A stretch of DNA of 64,000 nt from Methylobacterium oryzae (lineage in GTDB: Bacteria > Pseudomonadota > Alphaproteobacteria > Rhizobiales > Beijerinckiaceae): positions 502,501 through 566,500 of the forward strand of contig NZ_CP090349.1 in the NCBI RefSeq assembly GCF_021398735.1. The letters are read 5' to 3'. Under the pieces are notes generated by a model that saw only the letters and a list, made by a program, of their open reading frames with translations, searched no databases and had not been told where the DNA came from. A program made the translations under genes and the position numbers. How positions within the stretch are numbered: the stretch's first letter is position 1; every line of letters begins with the position of its first letter. This document shows positions 43,352 through 51,213 of this stretch, in pieces.

Positions 43352-44530
43352 ATGACCGAGGTCGTGATCACAGGCGCGGTGCGCACCGCGATCGGCACGT
43401 TCGGCGGCGCGCTGGCCGGCACGCCGCCCTCCGTCCTCGCCGCAAGCTGCGTCGCGGAGGCGCTGCGCCGCGCCGGGACCGCGCCCGAGACGGTCGGGCA
43501 CGTGGTCCTCGGCAACGTCATCCCGACCGAGCCCCGGGACGCCTACATCGCCCGCGTCGCGGCGATGGAGGGCGGGATTCCCGCGGAGGTGCCGGCCATG
43601 ACGGTCAACCGCCTCTGCGGCAGCGGCCTGCAGGCGATCGTCTCGGCCGCGCAGTCCATCCTGCTCGGCGACGCCGAGACGGCCGTGGCCGGCGGCGCCG
43701 AGAGCATGAGCCGCGCCCCCCACCTGCTGACCACCGGGCGGACCGGGTCGCGCATGGGCGACGCCGTGCTGGTCGACTACATGCTCGGCGCGCTGACCGA
43801 CCCGTTCGGCAACGGCCACATGGGCGTCACCGCCGAGAACGTGGCCGCGCGCTACGCCGTCCCCCGCGACGCGCAGGACGCCTTCGCGGCCGAGAGCCAG
43901 GCCCGCGCCGCGCGGGCGATCCGCGAGGGCCGGTTCCGGGAGCAGATCCTGCCGATCGAGGTCCAGCGCAAGCGCGAGACGGTGGCCTTCGACACCGACG
44001 AGCACCCGAAGGCCACGACCGCCGAGGACCTCGCCAAGCTGCGCCCGGCCTTCTCCAAGACCGGCAGCGTCACGGCCGGCAACGCCTCGGGGCTGAACGA
44101 CGGCGCGGCGGCCCTCGTCCTGTCGAGCGCCGCACGGGCCGCGCGCGACGGCGCGACGCCGCTCGCCCGCATCGTCGGCTACGCCCACGCCGGCGTGGAC
44201 CCGTCCGAGATGGGCATGGGCCCGGTGCCGGCGGTGCGGCGGCTGCTGGAGCGGACCGGCCTGCGGGCGGCGGATTTCGACGTCGTCGAGTCGAACGAGG
44301 CCTTCGCGGCGCAGGCCTGCGCGGTCTCCCGCGCCCTCGACCTCGATCCCGACAGGGTCAACCCGAACGGCGGCGCCATCGCCCTCGGCCACCCGATCGG
44401 CGCCACGGGGGCGATCATCACCGTCAAGGCCCTCTACGAGCTGGCCCGGACCGGCGGCCGCTACGGGCTCGTGACCATGTGCATCGGCGGCGGCCAGGGG
44501 ATCGCCATGGCCCTCGAGCGCGTCCCGTGA
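43352..44530 (+). CDS. Acetyl-CoA acetyltransferase / 3-ketothiolase
   Basis: 392 residues. The catalytic residues are Cys89 in [11 protein letters not shown], His347 in GHPIGATGA and Cys377 in TMCIGGGQG. It is a degradative or PhaA/BktB-type thiolase. In this cluster it would cleave the 3-ketoacyl-CoA made after the dehydrogenase and kinase steps, for example 3-ketovaleryl-CoA to acetyl-CoA and propionyl-CoA. It is followed within 20 bases by the phosphotransferase gene. A role in polyhydroxyalkanoate precursor supply is an alternative. Confidence 0.94.
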   Translation: MTEVVITGAVRTAIGTFGGALAGTPPSVLAASCVAEALRRAGTAPETVGHVVLGNVIPTEPRDAYIARVAAMEGGIPAEVPAMTVNRLCGSGLQAIVSAAQSILLGDAETAVAGGAESMSRAPHLLTTGRTGSRMGDAVLVDYMLGALTDPFGNGHMGVTAENVAARYAVPRDAQDAFAAESQARAARAIREGRFREQILPIEVQRKRETVAFDTDEHPKATTAEDLAKLRPAFSKTGSVTAGNASGLNDGAAALVLSSAARAARDGATPLARIVGYAHAGVDPSEMGMGPVPAVRRLLERTGLRAADFDVVESNEAFAAQACAVSRALDLDPDRVNPNGGAIALGHPIGATGAIITVKALYELARTGGRYGLVTMCIGGGQGIAMALERVP

Positions 44531-44547
44531 CGCGGCCCTGAGGCACC

Positions 44548-45588
44548 ATGCTGGACGCGGATCAGAGGACGGCGCTCTGCGCCTGGATCGGCCGGACCCT
44601 GGGGACCGGGTCGGTCGCGCTCGACGACGCCCGGCCGCTGACCGGCGGCTCGATCCAGGAGAACTGGATGCTGTCGTGCCGGGTCGACGGCGCGCCCCGG
44701 AGCTTCGTCCTGCGCAAGGACGCGGCCGCCACCATCGCGTCGAGCCGCTCGCGGGCGGAGGAGTTCCGGATCCTGCGCGCCGCCTTCGCGGCCGGCGTGC
44801 GGGTGCCGGAGCCGGTCGGATTCTGCGCGGATCCGGGGGTGGTCGGGGCGCCCTTCGCGCTGATGGGCCTCGTCTCCGGGATCGGGCTGGGGCCGCGGGT
44901 GGTCAAGGACACGAGCCTCGGCGGCGACCGCGCGGCCTTGGCCGAGCGGCTCGGCCGCGAGCTCGCCCGGACGCACGGCATCCTGCCGGCGGCCGGCCCG
45001 GGCACCGCCCCGGCGGACGACCTCGCCTTCCTCGGCGCGCCCGAGCCGGAGCCGGCCCTGGCCGAGATCCGCGCGCTCCGGGCGAGTCTCGACGGGATCG
45101 GCGCCGCGCGCCCGGCCCTCGAATGGGGCCTGCGCTGGGCCGAGCTCCACGCGCCGCCCTGTCCCCGGCCGGTCCTGGTCCACCGCGACTTCCGCACCGG
45201 CAACTACATGGTCGATGCCGAGGGCCTGACGGCGATCCTCGACTGGGAATTCGCCGGCTGGGGCGACCCGGTCCAGGATATCGGCTGGTTCTGCGCCGCC
45301 TGCTGGCGCTTCGGCCGGCCCGACCTGGAGGCCGGGGGCATCGCCCCGCGGGCCGCCTTCTACCGCGGCTACGAGGCCGAGAGCGGGCGCGCGATCGAGC
45401 CGGAGGCGGTGCGCTACTGGGAGGTCATGGCGCATCTGCGCTGGGCGGTGATCGCCCTGGAGCAGGGCCACCGCCACGTCTCCGGTCAGGAGACGTCGCT
45501 GGAGCTGGCGCTGACCGGCCGGATGGTGCCCGAACTCGAGGCCGCGATCCTGCGCGAGACCGCACCCGAGCGGTGGGGAGCCCGATGA
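44548..45588 (+). CDS. APH-family phosphotransferase (LvaA / ACAD10-kinase-like)
   Basis: 346 residues. Kinase-like motifs: LTGGSIQENW as nucleotide loop, FVLRKD as the Lys strand, VLVHRDFRTGNYMV as the catalytic HxD loop, and ILDWEFAGWGDPVQD as the metal-binding DxD region. This is the aminoglycoside-phosphotransferase fold found fused to acyl-CoA dehydrogenase in ACAD10/11 and separate as LvaA in Pseudomonas, where it phosphorylates 4-hydroxyacyl-CoA. It overlaps the DUF6285 gene by four bases (ATGA). Confidence 0.87.
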   Translation: MLDADQRTALCAWIGRTLGTGSVALDDARPLTGGSIQENWMLSCRVDGAPRSFVLRKDAAATIASSRSRAEEFRILRAAFAAGVRVPEPVGFCADPGVVGAPFALMGLVSGIGLGPRVVKDTSLGGDRAALAERLGRELARTHGILPAAGPGTAPADDLAFLGAPEPEPALAEIRALRASLDGIGAARPALEWGLRWAELHAPPCPRPVLVHRDFRTGNYMVDAEGLTAILDWEFAGWGDPVQDIGWFCAACWRFGRPDLEAGGIAPRAAFYRGYEAESGRAIEPEAVRYWEVMAHLRWAVIALEQGHRHVSGQETSLELALTGRMVPELEAAILRETAPERWGAR

Positions 45589-45914
45589 GCGAATCCTTCC
45601 CGGACGCGCCCGCGGGCGCCGCCCTCCTGTCGGTCGCCCGGCAGAGCCTCCTCGACGAGGTCGCGCCGGCCCTGTCGGGGCGCCAGCGCTACGTCCTGCT
45701 GATGGCCGCCAACGCGATGGGCGTGGTCATGCGGGAGATCGCGCAGGCGGGCGCGGCGGCCGGGGCCTGGGAGCGGGCGCTGGGCGGCGCCGGATCGCCG
45801 GCCGAGCTGGTCGCGGCGATCCGCGCCGGCCGGCGCGACGGGGACGCGGCGCTCCACGCCGCGCTCGTCGAGACGACACGGATCGCCGCCGGCATCTGGA
45901 AGGCCCCGGGCTAG
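45585..45914 (+). CDS. DUF6285-family small protein (LvaB-like)
   Basis: 109 residues in an ATGA overlap with the phosphotransferase gene. It is an all-helical, Ala-rich chain: LLSVARQSLLDEVAPALSGRQRYVLLMAANAMGVVMREI (key parts ARQSLLDEV and RYVLLMAANAM). Proteins of this kind follow APH-type acyl-CoA kinases; Pseudomonas LvaB is a small protein needed for LvaA activity. Equivalence is inferred from size, position and helical pattern. Confidence 0.8.
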   Translation: MSESFPDAPAGAALLSVARQSLLDEVAPALSGRQRYVLLMAANAMGVVMREIAQAGAAAGAWERALGGAGSPAELVAAIRAGRRDGDAALHAALVETTRIAAGIWKAPG

Positions 45915-45939
45915 CGATCCCGGGCTCCGGATCCGGGCG

Positions 45940-46038
45940 TCAGTAGGTGCGGCCGGTGCCCCGGCGTCGGTCGTAGCGGCGCCCGAGATAGGCGATGAGC
46001 TTCGGCACGATGAAGGCCGTCAGGAGCTTGCGCAGCAT
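45940..46038 (-). CDS. 32-residue basic small protein
   Basis: The plus-strand complement of 46038-45940 gives MLRKLLTAFIVPKLIAYLGR followed by RYDRRRGTGRTY and a TGA. A GGAGG ribosome site lies seven bases before the ATG. An amphipathic or membrane-associating helix precedes a basic tail. It is 14 bases behind the membrane-anchored CsbD-like gene on the same strand, so it is probably co-transcribed with the stress cluster. No family name is known to me. Confidence 0.6.
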   Translation of the reverse strand: MLRKLLTAFIVPKLIAYLGRRYDRRRGTGRTY

Positions 46039-46052
46039 CGGTAAAACCTCCG

Positions 46053-46448
46053 TCAGCGCGTGCGGCGGACGAGCCATCCCGCCGCGAAAGCGACGGCGGC
46101 CAGGCCCAGCAGGGTGTTGGTGCGGTTGGCGTCGGCCGTGCGGATCGCCTGCCGGCCGTAATCGGCGCCGCGGCGGCGCGCGTCCCGGGCGCGGTCCCGG
46201 CCCTCGTCGATCAGGTGGTCGGCCCGCCTCCGGGCGGCCTCGGCCAGATGGCGGCTGTCCTCCGCCAGGTCCTCCGCGAGGTCCTCGGCGCGGTCGCGGG
46301 CGCGGCCGTAGGCGTACTGCGCGCCGCCGGCCACCTGATTGACGGCGCCGCGCACTTGGCGGGCCGGGTCACCGGTCAGGCCGCCCAGGGCGGTCTGGGC
46401 GCGGCCCTTGAGGTGGCGGGACGCGCCGCGGATCTGGTCGCGGTTCAT
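46053..46448 (-). CDS. CsbD-like protein with C-terminal membrane anchor
   Basis: 131 residues with AGGAGAGC upstream. The N-terminal MNRDQIRGASRHLKGRAQTA resembles CsbD (DKIKGxAxxxKGxxxxxxG). A long charged helix of Ala/Arg/Asp/Glu follows (RAEDLAEDLAEDSRHLAEAA), then a C-terminal hydrophobic helix (LLGLAAVAFAAGWLVRRTR) like that of DUF883/ElaB ribosome- and membrane-associated stress proteins. It is one of several related genes in a row. Confidence 0.8.
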   Translation of the reverse strand: MNRDQIRGASRHLKGRAQTALGGLTGDPARQVRGAVNQVAGGAQYAYGRARDRAEDLAEDLAEDSRHLAEAARRRADHLIDEGRDRARDARRRGADYGRQAIRTADANRTNTLLGLAAVAFAAGWLVRRTR

Positions 46449-46495
46449 GCAGCTCTCCTGGTGTCGGGGAATGGAGCCCCGCCTCGGCGGGGGCG

Positions 46496-46519
46496 GCGGC
46501 GCCGGGGAGCCGGCGCCGC
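46496..46519. other. Strong stem-loop between stress genes
   Basis: GCGGCGCCGG and CCGGCGCCGC form a perfect 10-bp stem with a GGAG loop. It lies just beyond the CsbD gene end in the leftward direction of transcription. No T-run follows, so it may be an mRNA-stabilising or factor-dependent end rather than an intrinsic terminator. Confidence 0.55.
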
Positions 46520-46527
46520 GGGACGGA

Positions 46528-46731
46528 TCAGTGCTTGCCGGTGATCTTGTCGGCGACGGACTTGGCGCCGTCCTTGACGTCGCCGACGGTCTTCTGCGCC
46601 TCGCCCTTCAGCTCCTGCGCCTTGCCCTCGGCCACCAGCTTGTCGTTGCCCGTCGCCTTGCCGGCCGCCTGCTTGACGTTGCCCACCGCCTCGTTGGCCA
46701 GGCCCTTGATCTTGTCGGTCGTGCTGCTCAT
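46528..46731 (-). CDS. CsbD-family general stress protein
   Basis: 67 residues, MSSTTDKIKGLANEAVGNVK and KATGNDKLVAEGKAQELKGE, a canonical CsbD with no extra domain. CsbD proteins are abundant stress proteins of unknown mechanism, sigma-B controlled in Bacillus. AGGAGC precedes the ATG. Hairpins flank the gene on both sides (46496 and 46781), suggesting a separately processed transcript. Confidence 0.92.
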   Translation of the reverse strand: MSSTTDKIKGLANEAVGNVKQAAGKATGNDKLVAEGKAQELKGEAQKTVGDVKDGAKSVADKITGKH

Positions 46732-46780
46732 CGCGTGTGCTCCTGCTTCGCTGGTGAGGCCGGTCTCCCCGGCCGGTGGT

Positions 46781-46805
46781 GGCCCCCGCGATCGACGCGG
46801 GGGCC
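46781..46805. other. Strong stem-loop downstream of the PhnA-like/membrane protein gene
   Basis: GGCCCCCGCG and CGCGGGGGCC form a perfect 10-bp stem with loop ATCGA. It lies between the leftward membrane-protein gene ending at 46829 and the CsbD start at 46731. It has no T-run. Confidence 0.55.
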
Positions 46806-46828
46806 GGTGAAGGTGTCAGAGGGAGGTG

Positions 46829-47752
46829 TCAGACGCGCCGGGTCTCGTAGGCGCCGAGCAGGGTCGCGGGCTTGGGCGCGCCCATCCGGCCGCCGACATA
46901 CGCCGCCAGCGCACCCAGGATCAGCGCCAGCGCGGCGTAGAACGCGCCCTGCGTGGCCGCCGACTTCGCCGTCACGGCAGCGGCCTCGGCCTTCTGCTTG
47001 GCGCTGGCCACCGCCTGCTCGTACTGCTTCTGGTAGTCGTCGATCTGCGCCTTGGCCTGATCCGGCGTGATGCCCTGCGCCTTGGCCAGGGCGTCGGCGG
47101 CGCGGGTCTTGGCCTGCTCCTTCTGGGCCGGGTCACCGGTCAGGACCGCCTTCACCGCCGCCACGGCCGCGTCCTTGGCGGCCTGCGGGTCCTGGCCGGC
47201 GGCCTGCTGGCGGACCTTGTCCTCGATGCCGTCGAGCGGGTTCGAGATCTTCGACAGCGACGGCGCCGCCGCCTGGGCGGCGGTCTGCACCGTGCCGCCG
47301 ACGAGGTTGCCGGCGCCGCCGAGCGCGCTCGAGACGGTGCCGAGCGTGCCGCCGACCAGGCCGCTGGCGGCCGAGGTCAGCATGTACAGCACCACCAGGG
47401 TGGTGACCGCCCAGGAGACCAGCCCGTGCAGGGCGGCCGCACCCGGAAGGGCCTTGCCCGAGAGCCGCCCGGCAATGAGGCCGCCGGCCAGCGAGGCGAC
47501 GAGGCCCGAGGCGACGAACCACGCGCCCGCACCCATCGAGACGGTGGAGGCGGAGGGATTGTCGGCGGCGGTCGTGCCGACCGAGGCCAGCCCGACGCCG
47601 ACGCCGACGAGGTTGATGATCACCTGGGTGACCAGCGCGGTCACGGCGCCGGCGAAGATGGCGCCCCAGGAGACTTGGTTGAGCAGGACGGCGCGCGTGT
47701 CGGCGTGCGCGTCCGGCGCGAGGGGCGTTGCAACGGTCTGGATGGTGGTCAC
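46829..47752 (-). CDS. Membrane protein of the stress cluster (annotated PhnA-like in relatives)
   Basis: 307 residues from a GTG at 47752 with GGAGTGAC upstream. The N-terminal half has about four helices with Gly-rich packing (VSWGAIFAGAVTALVTQVI, SGLVASLAGGLIAGRLSG). A hydrophilic helical segment with repeated Ala/Lys/Gln (DPAQKEQAKTRAADALAKA) follows, then a last helix and ALAAYVGGRMGAP. Methylobacterium relatives are sometimes called PhnA-like, but no PhnA zinc motif is seen here. Position among CsbD genes suggests a membrane stress role. Confidence 0.75.
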   Translation of the reverse strand: MTTIQTVATPLAPDAHADTRAVLLNQVSWGAIFAGAVTALVTQVIINLVGVGVGLASVGTTAADNPSASTVSMGAGAWFVASGLVASLAGGLIAGRLSGKALPGAAALHGLVSWAVTTLVVLYMLTSAASGLVGGTLGTVSSALGGAGNLVGGTVQTAAQAAAPSLSKISNPLDGIEDKVRQQAAGQDPQAAKDAAVAAVKAVLTGDPAQKEQAKTRAADALAKAQGITPDQAKAQIDDYQKQYEQAVASAKQKAEAAAVTAKSAATQGAFYAALALILGALAAYVGGRMGAPKPATLLGAYETRRV

Positions 47753-47829
47753 GCTGTCACTCCGGTGGTGGATCGCTGAAATTCGTGGGGCCGCCGGCCC
47801 GGACGGCCCAGGGGCGGCCGGGACGCGGC

Positions 47830-48333
47830 TCAGTCGCGGCGGGCGCTGACGAGCAGGCCGAGGCCGAAGCCCGCGATGCCGGCGATGAGCAGGGCGGCGA
47901 GCGGGTACTCGGCGACCTGCTGGCCGACCTCGCGGGTGCCGCGGCGCAGGGCGTGGCTGCCGCGCGCGTAGGCGTCCTCGGCGTAGTCGTACGCCTCCTC
48001 GGCGGCGTGGCGGACGCCGCGCTCGGCGCGGGCGTACTGGTCCTGCGCGGCGCCCTGGGCGCGGCGGGCGCGGGCCTCGACGTCGTCGGCCCCGAGATCG
48101 TCGACGGCGTCGCGAACCCGACCACCGAAGTCGCGGGCCGCGTCGGCCACGTGGTCGGCCGCGTCGCGCACGGTGTCCTTGGCCTGGCCGTAGAGGGTCT
48201 CGGCCTGTCCGGCGGCCTCGCGGGCGCGGCCCTCGACCGAGTCCCGCCGCGAGCCGGTCAGGTCGCCGAACGCGCCCTGCACCTTGCCGCCGAGTTCCCG
48301 GGCCGCGCCCGTGATCCGATTGGTATCGACCAT
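47830..48333 (-). CDS. CsbD-like protein with long helix and C-terminal anchor
   Basis: 167 residues with AAGGAGAACGAC upstream. A CsbD-like head (MVDTNRITGAARELGGKVQG, GDLTGSRRDSVEGRAREAAG) is followed by about 80 residues of charged coiled helix (DAADHVADAARDFGGRVRDA, RAERGVRHAAEEAYDYAEDA) and a C-terminal hydrophobic helix (LAALLIAGIAGFGLGLLVSA). It has the same plan as the 131-residue protein of this cluster, so the two are probably paralogues. Confidence 0.82.
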   Translation of the reverse strand: MVDTNRITGAARELGGKVQGAFGDLTGSRRDSVEGRAREAAGQAETLYGQAKDTVRDAADHVADAARDFGGRVRDAVDDLGADDVEARARRAQGAAQDQYARAERGVRHAAEEAYDYAEDAYARGSHALRRGTREVGQQVAEYPLAALLIAGIAGFGLGLLVSARRD

Positions 48334-48423
48334 GTCGTTCTCCTTCGTCGTCGCGTCGGCGACCGCCTCCGCGATCGCGCTCGTGGTGGGGGCGCCTCAC
48401 CGTGAGGCGCCGGGTGACGTCCG

Positions 48424-48594
48424 TCAGCGCGGGCCGGAGCCCGCGGGCCCGGAGCCGGCCTTCGATCCGGGCGCGTCGCGCTTCTGGCGCCGGCCCTCGG
48501 TCTCCGTCCGGGCATCGCCGGTCAGCTTGCCGATGGCCTCCTTCACCGAGCCCTTGAGGTGCTCGGCGGACGGTGTCTTCCTGTCTTCGGTCAT
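48424..48594 (-). CDS. Short CsbD-family protein
   Basis: 56 residues read from the ATG at 48594: MTEDRKTPSAEHLKGSVKEA, then IGKLTGDARTETEGRRQKRD and a Pro/Gly/Ser tail ending GPR. EHLKGSVKEAIGKLTGDARTE is the CsbD core in shortened form. GAGGCG lies upstream. It is the first of the leftward CsbD-like genes, 90 bases from the next. Confidence 0.72.
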   Translation of the reverse strand: MTEDRKTPSAEHLKGSVKEAIGKLTGDARTETEGRRQKRDAPGSKAGSGPAGSGPR

Positions 48595-48689
48595 GGGCGC
48601 CTCGTCATGCGTGAGAAAACCCTTGCCGAGCGGAAGATGTACGCCGGGCGCGCCGGATCAATGGTTTAGTTGTACCAGTATGGCGGTAT

Positions 48690-50150
48690 TCATCCGTCAG
48701 AGATGTTCAGGGGAAAGCCGTTCTCGCGCCCCCAAACGACTGCCTCGCTGCGCTTGTGGATGCCGATCTTGCGGTACAGGGCGGCGCCGTGATTGCGCAC
48801 CGTGTTGCGCGACAGCCCGAGCTTGCGCGCGATCGCGTCGTCGCCGAGCCCCGCGCAGATCAGGTTGAGGATCTGGCGCTCGCGAACGGTCAGGCTCGGC
48901 GCCGCCGCGTCGCCGCCCTCCCGGGCCGGCCGGCGCAGGTTCGCCAGCTTCTCGATCAGCCCGCGGCTGAACCACGACGTGTCGGCCATCACCGTCTCGA
49001 TCGCGTCGAACAGCTCCCGCTCCGAGTGCTTGCGCGCGGTGATGTCCTGCAGCACCAGCAGAACGAAGGCCGTCTCGTTGATCTCGACCCGCTCGGCCGA
49101 GACCAGGCAGTCGAGGTTCGCGCCGCTCTCGTGGCGCAGGCACACCTCGAGACCCAGCACGTAGCCCTGCCGCTCCAGGGCGGCCTCGACCTGCAGGCGC
49201 TGCTTCTCGGCGACCCACAGGCCGGCCTCCTCCAGCGAGCGGCCGACGACGCGGTCCCCGCCCAGGCCGAAGACCCGGCTGAACGCCTCGTTCACGCCCG
49301 TGACTTGGCCGTCCTCGGCCCGCACCAGCACGGTCGGGATCGGCGTCATCCGGAACGCCTTGGCGAAGCGCTCCTCGCTCTGGCGCAGGGCGGCCTCGGC
49401 CTTCCGGCGCAGTTCCAGGTCCGCGAAGGTGAACAGCATGCAGGGCTCGTCGCCCATCTCGATCGGCTGCCCGGCGACGATCACGAAGCGGCTCCCGCCG
49501 TCGGGCAGGTCGAGGCAGGCCTCCATCTGCGGGATCGTGCCGCCCGCGTTGAGCCGCGCGACGGCGAGGTCGCGGTTGCGCGCGCCGGCCAGGACGTCGA
49601 CCTCGTAGACGCTGCGGCCGATGACGGCGTCGCGGGTGTGGCCGGTCATCTCCAGGAAGCCGTGATTGACCTTGACGTGGCGCAGGTCGGACAGCCGCGT
49701 GATCACGGCCGGGGCCGGGTTGGCGTTGAAGGTGCGCTCGAACCGTTCCTCGGCCTCGAACTGGTCGGAGACGTCCTTCAGGATCAGCGCGAGGCAGCTC
49801 GGGTTGCCGTCGCGGTCCGTGGCCACGAGGCTGCGCAGCGAGTGCACGAAGTCCATGTCGGGCTTGTCGGCCCGCCGCACCTCGACCACCACGTCGTGGA
49901 AGCGCTCGCCGGCGATCACGCGCTCGATCGGGTACTGGTTGGGCGTGATATGGTTGCGGTATCGGAGGCAGAAGCGGTCGCGATAGGCGTCGACGGTTGG
50001 GCCGAGCTCGTCGAGGCTCTCGGCACCGTGCATCGCCAGGGCGGCCGCGTTGGCGTAGGCGATGGTCTGGTCGGGCTCGACCAGGATCACGCCCTCGCTC
50101 AGGCCGGCGATGATCTGCCGGAGCTCATGCCTGTCGACGCCCGCCGTCAC
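48690..50150 (-). CDS. Multi-PAS LuxR-type transcriptional regulator
   Basis: 486 residues from a GTG at 50150. Three PAS domains (about 10-125, 135-245, 258-375) are followed by a connecting helix and a LuxR/FixJ-type HTH (about 420-482: LTVRERQILNLICAGLGDDA, ARKLGLSRNTVRNHGAALYR). No receiver or kinase domain is present, so it may sense a ligand, redox or light directly through PAS. It lies at the head of the CsbD cluster on the same strand and has an EcfG-type promoter, making it a candidate secondary regulator in the general stress response. Confidence 0.88.
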   Translation of the reverse strand: MTAGVDRHELRQIIAGLSEGVILVEPDQTIAYANAAALAMHGAESLDELGPTVDAYRDRFCLRYRNHITPNQYPIERVIAGERFHDVVVEVRRADKPDMDFVHSLRSLVATDRDGNPSCLALILKDVSDQFEAEERFERTFNANPAPAVITRLSDLRHVKVNHGFLEMTGHTRDAVIGRSVYEVDVLAGARNRDLAVARLNAGGTIPQMEACLDLPDGGSRFVIVAGQPIEMGDEPCMLFTFADLELRRKAEAALRQSEERFAKAFRMTPIPTVLVRAEDGQVTGVNEAFSRVFGLGGDRVVGRSLEEAGLWVAEKQRLQVEAALERQGYVLGLEVCLRHESGANLDCLVSAERVEINETAFVLLVLQDITARKHSERELFDAIETVMADTSWFSRGLIEKLANLRRPAREGGDAAAPSLTVRERQILNLICAGLGDDAIARKLGLSRNTVRNHGAALYRKIGIHKRSEAVVWGRENGFPLNISDG

Positions 50151-50200
50151 AGCTTCTGCACCCCTTCACGCGGTCACTGCCCTGTCGGCAGCGGGGCACA

Positions 50201-50225
50201 AACGGGTTGCGCACAAGCCGGTTCC
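50201..50225 (-). promoter_or_regulatory. EcfG-type general stress promoter of the PAS-LuxR gene
   Basis: On the minus strand GGAAC (50225-50221), 16 bases, then CGTT (50204-50201). This is an exact GGAAC-N16-CGTT match, 51 bases upstream of the GTG start at 50150. Confidence 0.75.
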
Positions 50226-50260
50226 CTCATCTAAGTTATTTTCCTGGTATACGCGCACCA

Positions 50261-50290
50261 TTGACGCGGGCGTTTTGAGCCAAAGATAAA
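50261..50290 (+). promoter_or_regulatory. Candidate housekeeping promoter for the sigma-like gene
   Basis: TTGACG (50261-50266), 18 bases, GATAAA (50285-50290), reading right toward the ATG at 50354. The patch is AT-richer than its surroundings. It lies back to back with the EcfG-type promoter of the leftward gene. Confidence 0.5.
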
Positions 50291-50353
50291 TGCTCGCAAC
50301 GCCGCGACGCCGTTCCCGCGCGCTCTCGGCCCCCCTTCCCAGAAGACGTGGCC

Positions 50354-50830
50354 ATGCCGACCGTGCAGGATATTGACCGACTAGTGCGGGGGACCGCGGA
50401 ACACGGGGACGTGATCTCCGCCCCGGGTGCGACATCATGTACGAGTCGGCGCGAGAATTTTCCAGAAGTTGCAGAACTTGAGGAAAATTCGCGTCTAAGA
50501 CGCCTGCTCGACCGCCTGTCGGAGGCCGCGGACGCCGCGGAGGCCGAGGGGCAGGTCCCGGTCGGCTTCGGGGCGGCGCTGGTCGACGCCGTGCCGGACC
50601 TGCGCCGCCGCGCGCTGATGCTGACCCGCGACGCCATCGCGGGCGATGTCCAGGGGGACGACCTCGTCCGGCTCACCCTCCTGAAGGCCTGGGAGCGCCG
50701 GGCGGCGTTCCGGCCTGGAACCGGGATGCCCGCATGGCTCGACACGTTCCTGCGCAGCCGCCCCGCGGGCGGCCGCGCCGGGCCGACCGGCCTGTCGCGG
50801 AACGGCGTGTCTGCCGGGATGGCCCGCTGA
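50354..50830 (+). CDS. Stand-alone sigma-70 region-2-like protein
   Basis: 158 residues from ATG 50354 (a GTG two codons earlier is also possible). After a polar N-terminus, residues about 72-135 read like ECF sigma region 2: ALVDAVPDLRRRALMLTRDA, GDDLVRLTLLKAWERRAAF, RPGTGMPAWLDTFLRS. The chain then ends with a short Gly/Arg tail; region 4, which recognises -35 DNA, is absent and no frame of the following sequence restores it. It may be a truncated sigma factor or a domain-only modulator. Divergent from the PAS-LuxR gene. Confidence 0.7.
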   Translation: MPTVQDIDRLVRGTAEHGDVISAPGATSCTSRRENFPEVAELEENSRLRRLLDRLSEAADAAEAEGQVPVGFGAALVDAVPDLRRRALMLTRDAIAGDVQGDDLVRLTLLKAWERRAAFRPGTGMPAWLDTFLRSRPAGGRAGPTGLSRNGVSAGMAR

Positions 50831-51213
50831 GACATGTCGGCGCGTGGCATCCCGCGGAGCCGGTGAGAAACACGGCGTACTGGTAAAAATATCTCATTCC
50901 CACGAATGTGTTAGGCCCCATATCGCGGTCGTGGAACGCGCCGTGCGCCGTCGGGCGCCGCCGGGTTCCGCGCCCCTTTCCCGAGGTTGTGCCGGGCGGA
51001 TGGCCCTCTTGTCCGGCACGGCCGCGAGGCCGGGCGCCCGCGCCGCTCCCGGCGCGCGTCCGGCCCGTTGCCCTTTCACCCCGTGCTCCGGCTCCCGACG
51101 CTCCGTCGTGCGACCGCACCGACTGACGGTCCGCCCGCGCGCCGTGCCGCGCGACGGATCCCCCCGGCACGGAGGAATCCCATCCGAGATCCGAGACCAT
51201 CACTGAGGAGACG
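50831..51213. other. Intergenic region, no gene seen
   Basis: About 380 bases. A short AT-rich stretch (AAAAATATCTCATTCCC) follows the sigma-like gene. The rest is GC-rich with open frames on both strands that lack ribosome sites and family similarity. TGAGGAGACG before 51214 is the ribosome site of the next gene. Confidence 0.6.
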
